From positions 5,137,501 through 5,201,500 of the forward strand of contig NZ_CP108006.1 in NCBI RefSeq assembly GCF_036127095.1: a stretch of 64,000 nt of DNA, read 5' to 3'. Every line of letters begins with the position of its first letter. The stretch's first letter is position 1. Under the pieces are notes generated by a model. It was not told the DNA's origin. It made no database searches and was given only the letters and a program-made list of their open reading frames with translations. This stretch comes from Streptomyces sp. NBC_00335 (GTDB taxonomy: Bacteria; Actinomycetota; Actinomycetes; Streptomycetales; Streptomycetaceae). Shown in pieces: positions 1 to 7,591 of this stretch. The translations under genes and the position numbers were made by a program.

Positions 1-338
1 CCGTCGAGCTCGATGTGCGCGGCGAGTGCTCCGCGTACCTGGCGGAGGTGGAACAGACCGCCTACCGGGTGGTGCAGGAGGCCCTGACCAACTGCCACAA
101 GCACGCCGCGGGCGCCCGGGTCGTCGTACGGCTGGCGCACCGGGAGGGCGAGGTGGCCATGCAGGTGGAGAACGGCCCCTGCGACGGCAAGGCGGCCGAA
201 CCGGGACTGCCGAGCGGCGGGAACGGCCTGGTCGGCATGCGCGAGCGGGTCCTCGCCCTGGGCGGGGTGTTCGTGTCCGGCCCGACGGACGAGGGCGGCT
301 TCAAGGTCTCGGCGGTCCTGCCGAGCGGGCGGGGGTAG
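1..338 (+). CDS. Sensor histidine kinase, C-terminal fragment (cut by window edge)
   Basis: Only the end of the gene is present; the frame is open to base 3 at the left edge. The visible part is the HATPase_c domain of the NarX/DesK/LiaS class. An N-box region reads EALTNCHKHA and a G-box reads GNGLVGMRERV, both typical of kinases that pair with NarL-type response regulators. The C-terminus ends shortly after the ATP-binding fold, as usual for this class. The gene just downstream is not a response regulator, so the partner must lie upstream, outside the window. The domain assignment is firm; ligand and partner cannot be seen. Confidence 0.85.
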   Translation, partial: VELDVRGECSAYLAEVEQTAYRVVQEALTNCHKHAAGARVVVRLAHREGEVAMQVENGPCDGKAAEPGLPSGGNGLVGMRERVLALGGVFVSGPTDEGGFKVSAVLPSGRG

Positions 339-343
339 CGGGG

Positions 344-880
344 ATGGCCTGGGATCCGGTGGCGGAGCTGACGGACGAGGAGCGGAAGAGCTTCCGGCGG
401 GGCGGGGAGGACTCCGCGCGGTTGTGGCTGAACGTGCCGGGGCCGTTCTGGACGGGCGAGACGGACAACTGCTGGACGGGCCGGATGGAGGCCCCGGCCA
501 ACGTGCTGTACACGGCGGAGAGCGCCTACTGCACCGAGTACGTGTTCCGGCAGCCGAGGGATCCGGCGGAGGTCCGGGCGGTGGCCGAGGCCGCCTGGGC
601 CGAACCCATCGGGGAGTACCACTGCGACGGGGACCTGCGGTGGACGCCGGCCGAGGTGCGCGCGTGGTGGGCGGACCGGGGGCGGGTCGCCCTGCACCTG
701 GCCGAGTCGCTGGCGGACTTCGGGAAGGGCGGCTCGGTCGCCGACGCCGATGCGGCCGCCGGCGTACGGGACTTCCAGGCGTATCTGGACGGTGGCCTCG
801 CCGTCGATCTGCGGGCGTATCTTTTCCGGCTGGAGGAAGGCCGCTACCCGGAGGCCGGGGAGCGGCTCCCGCGGTTGTGA
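344..880 (+). CDS. Conserved hypothetical protein, first of a tandem paralogous pair
   Basis: The product is a 178-residue acidic, Trp-rich protein starting MAWDPVAELTDEE, with no signal peptide or membrane segment. Shared with the next gene are the blocks LWLNVPGPF, TGETD, CWTGR, YVFRQPR and LRAYLFRLEEGRYP, so the two arose by tandem duplication. The ATG lies 6 bases after the kinase stop and is preceded by a GGGG tract. I do not recognise a characterised family. Because SUKH immunity genes follow immediately, an immunity-like or toxin-associated role is a possible inference from context only. Confidence 0.75.
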   Translation: MAWDPVAELTDEERKSFRRGGEDSARLWLNVPGPFWTGETDNCWTGRMEAPANVLYTAESAYCTEYVFRQPRDPAEVRAVAEAAWAEPIGEYHCDGDLRWTPAEVRAWWADRGRVALHLAESLADFGKGGSVADADAAAGVRDFQAYLDGGLAVDLRAYLFRLEEGRYPEAGERLPRL

Positions 881-906
881 CGCGGGGCGACAGGGGGGAA
901 GCGGGG

Positions 907-1449
907 ATGACGGTGGGCTGGGATCCGGTGGCGGAGCTGACGGACGAGGACCGGAAGCTGTTCCAGGGGCGATGGGAGAAGCGGCTCTGGCTGAACGTGC
1001 CGGGGCCCTTCTACACGGGCGAGACCGACACGTGCTGGACCGGGCGGCTGAACGCGCCCCGCAACGTGATGTACGCGGCGAGTACCGAGGGCACCCTCGA
1101 ATACGTCTTCCGGCAGCCGCGCAGCCCGATCGAGGTGCGCGAGGTGGTCGACGCGGCGGACGAGGAGCCCTTCCAGGAGTACGCGTACGACGGGGACCGC
1201 TGGTGGACCCCGGAGACGGTGCGCCGGTGGTGGGCCGGGCGGAGCCGGGTCGAGGAGCACCTGGTGCTCACGCTGGCCGAGTACGGGGACAGCGTCCACC
1301 CCGCCGACCTGGACGCCGCCGAGGGGGCGCGGGAGTTCCGGGCATACCTGGAGGGCGGGCTCGCCGCCGATCTGCGGGCGTACCTCTTCCGGCTGGAGGA
1401 GGGCCGCTACCCGGGAGAAGGGGAGCGGCTTCCGGAGCTGGGCGGCTGA
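907..1449 (+). CDS. Conserved hypothetical protein, second of the tandem pair
   Basis: This 180-residue paralogue of the gene at 344-880 starts MTVGWDPVAELTDEDRK. It keeps the same order of conserved blocks: LWLNVPGPF, YTGETDTCWTGR, EYVFRQPR, a WW pair near the middle and the C-terminal LRAYLFRLEEGRYPGEGERLPEL. The ATG is preceded by an AGCGGGG tract that can serve as ribosome-binding site, and the gene starts 26 bases after its twin, so they are probably co-transcribed. No catalytic motif or export signal is visible. Function unknown; the duplication next to polymorphic-toxin genes resembles the way immunity genes are often multiplied, but this is inference. Confidence 0.75.
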   Translation: MTVGWDPVAELTDEDRKLFQGRWEKRLWLNVPGPFYTGETDTCWTGRLNAPRNVMYAASTEGTLEYVFRQPRSPIEVREVVDAADEEPFQEYAYDGDRWWTPETVRRWWAGRSRVEEHLVLTLAEYGDSVHPADLDAAEGAREFRAYLEGGLAADLRAYLFRLEEGRYPGEGERLPELGG

Positions 1450-1481
1450 AGGGTGCCGCGACGCAGGCCGTCCCCGACGGC

Positions 1482-2006
1482 CTACCCCGTCGTCAGGCGC
1501 GTCGGCTGGAGGCCGGTCAGCAGGAGGGTGAGGGCCTCGTCGAGGCTCCCGCCGAGGTACCAGTCGCCGGTGTGGTCCACGCAGTAGACGCGGCCCTCGC
1601 GGTCGAGGGCGAGGTGGGCGCCGCCCCCGGCCGGGTCCGTGTCGGCCTCGACGCCGAGCGGGCAGAGCTGCGTGGAGAGGGCGCGGCCCAGGTCCGCGAA
1701 GGTCCGGGCGAGGTGCAGGCCCGTGAGGGGGTCCAGGCGTATCGCGGTGGGCGCGATCTGGCGGCCGGGGCCCGGGGCCGAGACGGTGAGGTTCCCGAAC
1801 TCCGCCCAGGCCTCGACGGCGGCCGGGAAGACGGTGTGCCGGTGCCCGGCCGGGGTGGTGTGGTCGCGCAGGGCGTCGGCCCAGTACTCGGCCTGCTTGA
1901 TGTCCCAGCGGCCCGGCTCCCAGCCGGCGGTGCGCAGGGCGGAGTCCACGGCGACGGGGAAGCGGGTCGCCGAGGAGCGGGCGTACGAAGCGGAGGTCGT
2001 GGTCAT
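1482..2006 (-). CDS. SUKH-3 family immunity protein
   Basis: A 174-residue cytosolic protein matching the SUKH-3 layout: an N-terminal helix with FPVAVDSALRTAGWEPGR, a central AVEAWAEFGNLTV strand segment, then DLGRALSTQLCPLGVE and the end block VYCVDHTGDWYLGGSLDEAL. SUKH proteins are the SMI1/KNR4-like immunity superfamily that neutralises nucleic-acid-targeting toxins. The gene follows the deaminase-family gene at 2012-2665 on the same strand with a gap of only 5 bases, giving the classical toxin-then-immunity order. I infer that it protects against that neighbour. Family call is strong; specificity is inferred. Confidence 0.88.
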   Translation of the reverse strand: MTTTSASYARSSATRFPVAVDSALRTAGWEPGRWDIKQAEYWADALRDHTTPAGHRHTVFPAAVEAWAEFGNLTVSAPGPGRQIAPTAIRLDPLTGLHLARTFADLGRALSTQLCPLGVEADTDPAGGGAHLALDREGRVYCVDHTGDWYLGGSLDEALTLLLTGLQPTRLTTG

Positions 2007-2011
2007 GGCGG

Positions 2012-2665
2012 CTACTCGGGGTGAGTGAGGTCGACGGGGCGTACGCCGAAGTGGGCGAGGAGGGCCTCGCAGGAGCGGCAGGGAGGTGCGTAGCTGCCGT
2101 GGAGCGGGTCGCCGTCCTCGCGGATGCGGCGGGCGGTGATCTTGGAGTGCTTCAGCGAGCGGCGCGCCTCGCTGGGCGTCAGGGGCTTGCGCGAGGCGCG
2201 CTTGCTGCGGGCGCCCTCGACGGTGGCGAGGTGCCGGGAGAGCAGGATCGCCTCCGGACATCGGCCGGTGAAACGTTCGCGCTGGCCACTCGTGAGGGTG
2301 TCGAGGAAATCCTGTACGAGGGCGTGCAGCACGGGGGGCAGGTCGGCCTTGCCGGCGGTCCCGGTGAGGGTCTCGCCGCGCACGGACAGGGCGGCGGCCA
2401 CGGTGGGCAGGATCCCGTCGCGGCGGAAGCGGAGCGTGGGCACGTCGGGACGGCCGTCCCCGCCGCCCCAGCGCAGCCGGGGATCGCCGGGGCCCTGCTC
2501 GGCCGCGGCGCGGGCCTGCCCGGGGACGGCCGCCGGGTCACCGGTTCCCGCGGGACCGGCGGGGTCCGCCGGTCCGTGGGCGCCCGCGGGGCCCGTGGAT
2601 CCCTGGGCTCCCGCCCCTCCTGAGTGGGCGTCGGCCGCGTCTGTGCGTGTTGCCGTGTTCTGCAT
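2012..2665 (-). CDS. YwqJ-related putative deaminase (toxin-like)
   Basis: A 217-residue protein. Residues 1 to about 70 form a low-complexity Ala/Gly/Pro tail. The rest carries a deaminase-type zinc signature: Cys136-Pro-Glu138 in RFTGRCPEAILLS, and Cys196/Cys199 in a PPCRSC motif followed by EALLAHFGV. This C-x-E plus PC-x-x-C arrangement is the pattern of YwqJ-like deaminases found in polymorphic toxins. There is no signal peptide, WXG100 or other export domain, so it should act inside the cell. The ATG at 2665 was chosen because upstream codons give low-quality sequence. It is co-oriented with the SUKH-3 gene directly downstream. Nucleic acid or nucleotide deamination is a family-level inference. 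Confidence 0.78.
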   Translation of the reverse strand: MQNTATRTDAADAHSGGAGAQGSTGPAGAHGPADPAGPAGTGDPAAVPGQARAAAEQGPGDPRLRWGGGDGRPDVPTLRFRRDGILPTVAAALSVRGETLTGTAGKADLPPVLHALVQDFLDTLTSGQRERFTGRCPEAILLSRHLATVEGARSKRASRKPLTPSEARRSLKHSKITARRIREDGDPLHGSYAPPCRSCEALLAHFGVRPVDLTHPE

Positions 2666-2895
2666 GGTTGCGCTTTCCCTCCCGTGGCCGCGGTGCTGAC
2701 CGCTGTCGCGCACGCCCCCGTGCTGTGGGGACAGCCTGTCAAATGTCCCGTGGCATGTGGAAGCGGGGTCGAATATTCGTATCAATTCGGATCTTCCCGG
2801 CCGTCCCGCGGGGTCCCCGCGCACGCGCGGGTGAGGCCCTTGCCGGAGCACATAGGCTGTGGTGAACCAGCCAGATCCAGCAGGGGGCTACCGCC
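2666..2895. promoter_or_regulatory. Divergent promoter region with an AT-rich palindrome
   Basis: This 230-base gap separates the deaminase gene (leftward) from the nuclease-SUKH fusion (rightward), so promoters for both should lie here. Around 2769-2795 there is a conspicuous AT-rich stretch in otherwise GC-rich DNA. It contains the perfect 10-base palindrome CGAATATTCG at 2770-2779, followed by a similar half copy. I infer a regulator-binding site but recognise no known operator. No -10/-35 pair is convincing. Confidence 0.35.
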
Positions 2896-3957
2896 ATGAC
2901 GACAGGTCGGCTCGGGCATCAGGCCGCGCCACCCAACGCCGCTTATTCGGGGCAGGTCGTGCATTTCCCGGACCCCGTCCGGGCCGCGCGCCATCCCCAC
3001 GGAGTCCGCATCGACGCGAACGGGCACCCCGACTTCGCGCTGTACGCCCGTGCGGCCGTCGAGATCGCCGAGCCCCCCGAGGGCTTCGGCGTGGACGAGC
3101 TGCGGCTGACGGACTGCGTGTCCGCGAACGCGGCCATGCGGGCGACCGGCCACGAACTGTGGGACACGGTCGGCCCGGTGTCGACCCCGCACGGCTGGAC
3201 CTGGCACCACGTGTCCGGCACCCGCCGCATGGAGCTGGTCCCGGTCGAGGTGAAGTCGCTGCTGAGGCACCACGCCGGTCTGGCGACGGCGGCGGTGGAC
3301 CACGGCAAGCGCGGGACGCGGGCCCTGCAGGAGGTGCGCCCGGTGCACCTGGGACTGCCCAAGACGGTGGTCTCGGTCTCCGAGCAGCAGGTCCAGGGCG
3401 TCGAGGAGGACCTCGGCTACCGGCTCCCGGAGGCGTACCGCTCCTTCCTGAAGGCGGCGGGCGGCTGCGCGCCGGTGGGCACCGGGCTCGACGTGGAGCT
3501 GGGACTGCTGGTGGACCAGCCGTTCTTCACGGTGCGCGAGGAGGCGGCGGTCAACGACCTCGTCTACGTCAACAAGTGCCTGCGGGACCACCTGACGAAG
3601 GACTACCTGTGCGTGGCCTTCGCGCAGGGCGGGCTGCTCGCGGTGAAGGTGCGCGGTGAGGGAGTCGGCTCGGTCTGGTTCTCCCCGTACGACGATGCGC
3701 GCGACCAGGACGGCTGGTCGGTCCAGGAACGCGTGGAGCGGTTGCTGCTGCCGTGCGGTGCGGATTTCGACGCCTTCCTGGAACGGCTGGCGGGCAATCC
3801 GCCGGAACTGGAAACGGTGGCCGGTCTGATGGTGGACGGCGGATTCGCGCGCTCGGTTCCCGTGACGGGTCAGGGTGAGGGAGCGGGGCCGGGAGCGGCT
3901 CCGGCAGGGCGTTCGGTTCCGGGTGCCGGTCCGGCAGCGGCACCGGTGGAAGGGTGA
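2896..3957 (+). CDS. WHH-type nuclease-like domain fused to a SUKH (SMI1/KNR4) immunity domain
   Basis: A 353-residue protein with two recognisable halves. Residues about 30-135 hold HPHGVRIDANGHPDF and a GWTWHHV core with Trp103-His104-His105, then RRMELVPVEVKSLLRHHAGLA; this is the HNH/endonuclease VII-like WHH signature of polymorphic toxins. Residues about 158-300 form an SMI1/KNR4 domain with LGYRLPEAYRSFLKAAGG, the typical LP-x-x-Y-x-x-FL start. The last 45 residues are Gly/Ala/Pro-rich. Toxin-like and immunity-like folds in one chain, without an export signal, suggest a cis-neutralised or repurposed nuclease. The fold assignments come from motifs; activity is not proven. Confidence 0.8.
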   Translation: MTTGRLGHQAAPPNAAYSGQVVHFPDPVRAARHPHGVRIDANGHPDFALYARAAVEIAEPPEGFGVDELRLTDCVSANAAMRATGHELWDTVGPVSTPHGWTWHHVSGTRRMELVPVEVKSLLRHHAGLATAAVDHGKRGTRALQEVRPVHLGLPKTVVSVSEQQVQGVEEDLGYRLPEAYRSFLKAAGGCAPVGTGLDVELGLLVDQPFFTVREEAAVNDLVYVNKCLRDHLTKDYLCVAFAQGGLLAVKVRGEGVGSVWFSPYDDARDQDGWSVQERVERLLLPCGADFDAFLERLAGNPPELETVAGLMVDGGFARSVPVTGQGEGAGPGAAPAGRSVPGAGPAAAPVEG

Positions 3958-3964
3958 CGGCGCG

Positions 3965-6457
3965 ATGGTGACGTTTGCGCAGGCGCAGGAGCGCGCCGAG
4001 GAATGGATCAACGGGGACGTGCCCGGGTACCAGCACCGCGAGGTGCGCGTACGGGAGTTCGGACTCGGTTTCGTGGTGTGGGCGGAGGACCGCCCGGCGG
4101 GCCCGGTGTCCGGGGGCGGCCGGCAGCGGCTCGTCATCGCGCGGGACAGCGGGGAGGTGACGCTCTGGCCCGGCCTGCCGGTGGGTGAGGTGATCCGCCG
4201 CTACGAGGAGGAGTACGGGGCGTCGGCCGCGCAGGCCGAGGCTTCGGTGCCGGTGCCGCGCATCGACTCGGAACAGACCTCGTTCATGCTGAGCCCGCCG
4301 GAGTGGCTCCAGGAGGCGGCGGACCGGGCGGGGATCCCGGCGGCTCCGGCCGCTCCGGTGACGCCCGCCGCTCCGGTGACGCCGGTGGCTGCTTCGGCGC
4401 CGGCCGCTTCCGGCGCGGGCTCCTCGGAGCCGGTGCCGGAGCCGGTTCCGCTGCGGCGCGGGGGAGAGGTCCCCTACGAGCCGACCGCCAACGACGGGGT
4501 GCCCGCCGCCGTCCCGACCGGGGCCACGCCCTGGGCCGGCACCGACGTGAACCCCGGTGCGGACTCCGTGTCCGTGCCGCTGCCGGCGACGGTGTTCGCG
4601 CCGCCGCTGTCCGGCACGGACCTGGACGACGCCCAGGCGCCGTCGGGGCCGGGCCCGGAGGCGCGCACGACCCTGATGCCCCGGGGCAGTGAGCTGCCGA
4701 AGACCGCCGTGGTGCCGGCGCTGGACCCGGAGTCCTCCCGGTCGGGGCAGGGGCAGGGGCGGGGCTCCGGTTCCGGTTCCGGTTCCGGTCAGGCTTCCGG
4801 TTCCGGTTCCGGCGGAGACATCGCCGACGCGCCGACGAGCAAGGCCCGGGTCAACCGGTCCGGGGCCCCCGGGCCCGTGACCCCGCCGGGTCCGCCCGGT
4901 GCGCCGGGCGGGGGTGCGGAGTCGCCCTCGTACGCCGCCACGATGCTGGCGGGCCCCGGCGGGCCGCAGCAGCCCGCGCCGCCCGGCCCGCCCGGAGCTC
5001 CGGGGGCTCCCGGTGCACCCGGTGGCGGGCTGGACCATGCCGCGACGATGCTGGCGGGTCCGGCCGTGACCGGGCAGCCGCCCGCGCCTCCCGGTCCGCC
5101 GGGGTCTCCCGGGTCGTCCGGCGGGCGCGGAGACGCCTACGCCGCGACCATGCTGGCCGGTCCCGGCGTACCCCAGCCGCCCGGTCCCCCCGGGGTGCCT
5201 GGCGCCGGGCAGCCGCCCGCACCGCCCGGTCCTCCCGGCGTGCCCGGGGGCGGCGCGCACCACGCCGCCACGATGCTGGCCGGTCCCGGCGTACCGCAGC
5301 CGCCCGGTCCGCCGGGGGCTCCCGGCGCTCCCGGTGGCGGGCTGGACCATGCCGCGACGATGCTGGCGGGTCCGGCCGTGACCGGGCAGCCGCCCGCGCC
5401 GCCCGGCCCGCCCGGCCCCGCGCCGCAGTCGCCCGTACACGCGTCGCAGGCACCCGCGCCGCAGGCCTCCGCCCCCGGGGTCCCCACGGTCGGCCCCGGA
5501 TACCAGGCCGTGCTGCGCTACCGCGCGCCCGACGGCTCCGAGCAGCAGCTCATCCGCCGCTCCGCGCCCGGCACCCCGCACCCGGAGTGGCAGATCCTGT
5601 ACGAACTGCGGGCCATGAACGTGCCCCCGCAGCAGGTGCTGGAGCTGCACACCGAGCTGGCCTCGTGCGAGCTGCCCGGCGGCTACTGCGCGCGCATGAT
5701 CCGGGAGACCTGGCCGCAGGTCCGGATCACCAGCGTGGCCCCGTACGGGACGGACCACGCGGGCCGCCAGCAGGGCATGCGGCACCTGCTGACCCACCAG
5801 GGCGAACTGCACCAGGTGGCGGACGGCCCGGCGCGCCCCGCGCCGGTGCGCGCACCGCTCCCGCAGGTGCCCTTGCAGCCGGCGATCCCGCTGGACGCGA
5901 TCGCGCAGGAGCTGGCGGGGGCCTTCGGGCCGCAGGGCGTGTTCCGCTTCGAGCAGCGCGCGGTGTCCCGGCAGGGCGTGCCGGAGATCGTGGCGCAGAC
6001 GCTGATGTGGTCGGGCCTGCCCGTCGACTTCGGGCCGTTCTTCTGGGCCCAGGCCGTACCGGGCGCCCCGCTGCCGACGCTGGCCGAGCTGGCGGCGCAG
6101 CGGCAGGTGCAGCCCGCCTCGGACGCGGGCTCGTACCTGGTGGTGGGCAGCGACTTCGGCAAGGCGCTGTGCGTGCAGTACGGCACCGCGCACATCGTCG
6201 CGGTGCCGGTGGAGAGCGGTCCGGGCGGGGCGCCGGTGCCCCCGCAGTTCGTCAACTCCTCGCTGCCGCAGTTCGTACGGTCCCTGGCGATGCTGGGTCA
6301 CATGTGGCGGCTGCGCCAGCATCTGACGCCGGAGCAGGCGGGCCGCTGGACCGTCGATTTCCAGGCGAACCTGGCGGGGCTGGACAGTGCGGCGCTGGCG
6401 TCGCCGGAGAACTGGTGGTCGGTGCTGCTGGAGCAGATGTGGGACGGGCTCCTCTGA
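3965..6457 (+). CDS. Large fusion: Imm-like N-domain, Gly/Pro repeat linker, deaminase domain, SUKH-4 domain
   Basis: An 830-residue protein starting at ATG 3965 with MVTFAQAQ. Residues 1-85 form a compact domain resembling small immunity domains (YrhB/Imm35-like). Residues about 100-510 are disordered and collagen-like, with five copies of the block AATMLAGP (Thr at 326, 361, 395, 436 and 465). Residues about 515-620 look like a toxin deaminase of the XOO_2897 type: His539-x-Glu541, then a TEL block with Cys568 and Cys575. Residues about 637-825 match SUKH-4, with FDFGPFFW-like and SYLVVGSDFG blocks and a C-terminal ENWWSVLLEQMWDGL. No export signal. The gene begins 7 bases after the preceding fusion gene, so they are co-transcribed. 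Confidence 0.8.
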   Translation: MVTFAQAQERAEEWINGDVPGYQHREVRVREFGLGFVVWAEDRPAGPVSGGGRQRLVIARDSGEVTLWPGLPVGEVIRRYEEEYGASAAQAEASVPVPRIDSEQTSFMLSPPEWLQEAADRAGIPAAPAAPVTPAAPVTPVAASAPAASGAGSSEPVPEPVPLRRGGEVPYEPTANDGVPAAVPTGATPWAGTDVNPGADSVSVPLPATVFAPPLSGTDLDDAQAPSGPGPEARTTLMPRGSELPKTAVVPALDPESSRSGQGQGRGSGSGSGSGQASGSGSGGDIADAPTSKARVNRSGAPGPVTPPGPPGAPGGGAESPSYAATMLAGPGGPQQPAPPGPPGAPGAPGAPGGGLDHAATMLAGPAVTGQPPAPPGPPGSPGSSGGRGDAYAATMLAGPGVPQPPGPPGVPGAGQPPAPPGPPGVPGGGAHHAATMLAGPGVPQPPGPPGAPGAPGGGLDHAATMLAGPAVTGQPPAPPGPPGPAPQSPVHASQAPAPQASAPGVPTVGPGYQAVLRYRAPDGSEQQLIRRSAPGTPHPEWQILYELRAMNVPPQQVLELHTELASCELPGGYCARMIRETWPQVRITSVAPYGTDHAGRQQGMRHLLTHQGELHQVADGPARPAPVRAPLPQVPLQPAIPLDAIAQELAGAFGPQGVFRFEQRAVSRQGVPEIVAQTLMWSGLPVDFGPFFWAQAVPGAPLPTLAELAAQRQVQPASDAGSYLVVGSDFGKALCVQYGTAHIVAVPVESGPGGAPVPPQFVNSSLPQFVRSLAMLGHMWRLRQHLTPEQAGRWTVDFQANLAGLDSAALASPENWWSVLLEQMWDGLL

Positions 6458-6478
6458 CCGGTTCCTGCTGATCTCGCA

Positions 6479-6520
6479 CGGATCCTCTGCGGATCCTCCG
6501 CGGATCCTCCGCCGATCCGG
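6479..6520. repeat. 11-base direct repeats
   Basis: Three consecutive copies of CGGATCCTCYG (6479-6489, 6490-6500, 6501-6511) and a decayed fourth copy follow the stop codon of the deaminase-SUKH-4 gene. They sit directly before a nested hairpin. Each copy contains a GGATCC core. They are probably non-coding; no function is assigned. Confidence 0.7.
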
Positions 6521-6563
6521 ATGGCCGGGTCGTGACCCCCGAACGGGGTCTCGGCCCGGCCAT
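6521..6563 (+). terminator. Nested hairpin terminator after the toxin-immunity genes
   Basis: A 9-base stem (6521-6529 with 6555-6563) encloses a second 6-base stem (6534-6539 with 6545-6550). There is no T-tract, as is common for Streptomyces terminators. It ends the rightward unit whose last gene stops at 6457. Confidence 0.6.
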
Positions 6564-6626
6564 TCGGGCTTCCGCGATCAAATGACGCATCCTTGGCAGG
6601 AACCCCGCGAGAGAGGCGCTTCCAGG

Positions 6627-7499
6627 ATGAGTGCACCCTTTACGACCGTGCGTGGCCGTGGCTACCGGGCGGAAGAGGTGGACCGGTACCTCGCCCGGCT
6701 GTCGGGGAGCCGGGACGAGGCCTGGGAGCGGGTGGCCCGGCTGACCGTGCTGGCCAAGCAGATGGAGGCGGAGGCGGAGCGGCTGCGCGTGGAGGTCTCC
6801 GGACTGGCCCCGCAGACGTACGAGGAGCTCGGCGAGCGCGCCCGCCGGATCCTGCTGCTCGCCGAGGAGGAGTCCGAGACGCTACGGGGCGACGCGCGGG
6901 CGGACGCGCTGGCGGCGGCGGGCGCCGCCGAGGCGCACGCCGACCGGGTGGCGGAGCTGGCGCGCGGCGACGCGCAGGCGGTGCGGGACCAGACCGAGGT
7001 GCGGGCCCGGCAGGGGCTGCTGCGGGCGGGGCGCGAGGCGGACGACGCGCGGACGGCGGCGCGGGACGACGCGGCGGCGTGGCGGGCGGAGGCGCAGGCG
7101 GCGCTGGCGGACACGGCCCGCCGGGCGGACGCGCTGCTCGCGGAGCGCGAACAGGAGCACGCGGAGCGGTGGGACGCGGCGGAGCGGGAGTTGGCTGCGC
7201 GGGAGGCGGAACTGGCTGCGCGGGAGGCGGAGCTGGAGCGGTACGCGCAGTCGCGGCTGGCGGAGGCGAAGCGGACGTTCGCGCAGACCCAGGAGGCGGC
7301 CCGGCACGGGCAGGAGGACGCGGAGGCGAAGGCGGCGGAGCTGATCGCGGAGGCGCGGGTGCGGGAGGAGCGGGTCGGGCGGGAGACGGAGCGGATCCTG
7401 CGGGAGCACGGGGAGTCGCAGGACGAGATGCGGGCCCACATGAACCACGTCCGCTCCAGCCTGGCCGCCCTGACGGGCCGGGCTCCGGCGGAGGGTTGA
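6627..7499 (+). CDS. Coiled-coil DivIVA-like protein (annotated in streptomycetes as cellulose-binding protein)
   Basis: A 290-residue protein. Residues 1-25 (FTTVRGRGYRAEEVDRYL) match the DivIVA-type N-terminal motif of a short hairpin followed by a coiled coil. From about residue 30 to 275 the sequence is almost continuous Ala/Glu/Arg heptad-rich coiled coil, including the near-perfect repeat ELAAREA. No membrane segment or signal peptide. Such proteins (Scy/FilP-like class) assemble as filaments at hyphal tips or septa; that role here is an inference. The start ATG at 6627 has an AGGCGCTTCCAGG stretch upstream. The gene is monocistronic, bounded by hairpin repeats on both sides. Confidence 0.8.
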   Translation: MSAPFTTVRGRGYRAEEVDRYLARLSGSRDEAWERVARLTVLAKQMEAEAERLRVEVSGLAPQTYEELGERARRILLLAEEESETLRGDARADALAAAGAAEAHADRVAELARGDAQAVRDQTEVRARQGLLRAGREADDARTAARDDAAAWRAEAQAALADTARRADALLAEREQEHAERWDAAERELAAREAELAAREAELERYAQSRLAEAKRTFAQTQEAARHGQEDAEAKAAELIAEARVREERVGRETERILREHGESQDEMRAHMNHVRSSLAALTGRAPAEG

Positions 7500-7591
7500 G
7501 CCTGCGCGGCGCCGTTGCCGGTCCCCGGGCCCCTGCGCCTCAAGCGCCGGCGGGGCTGGGGGTGGGCCGGCTGCGGGTGGGGGTCGGTGCC

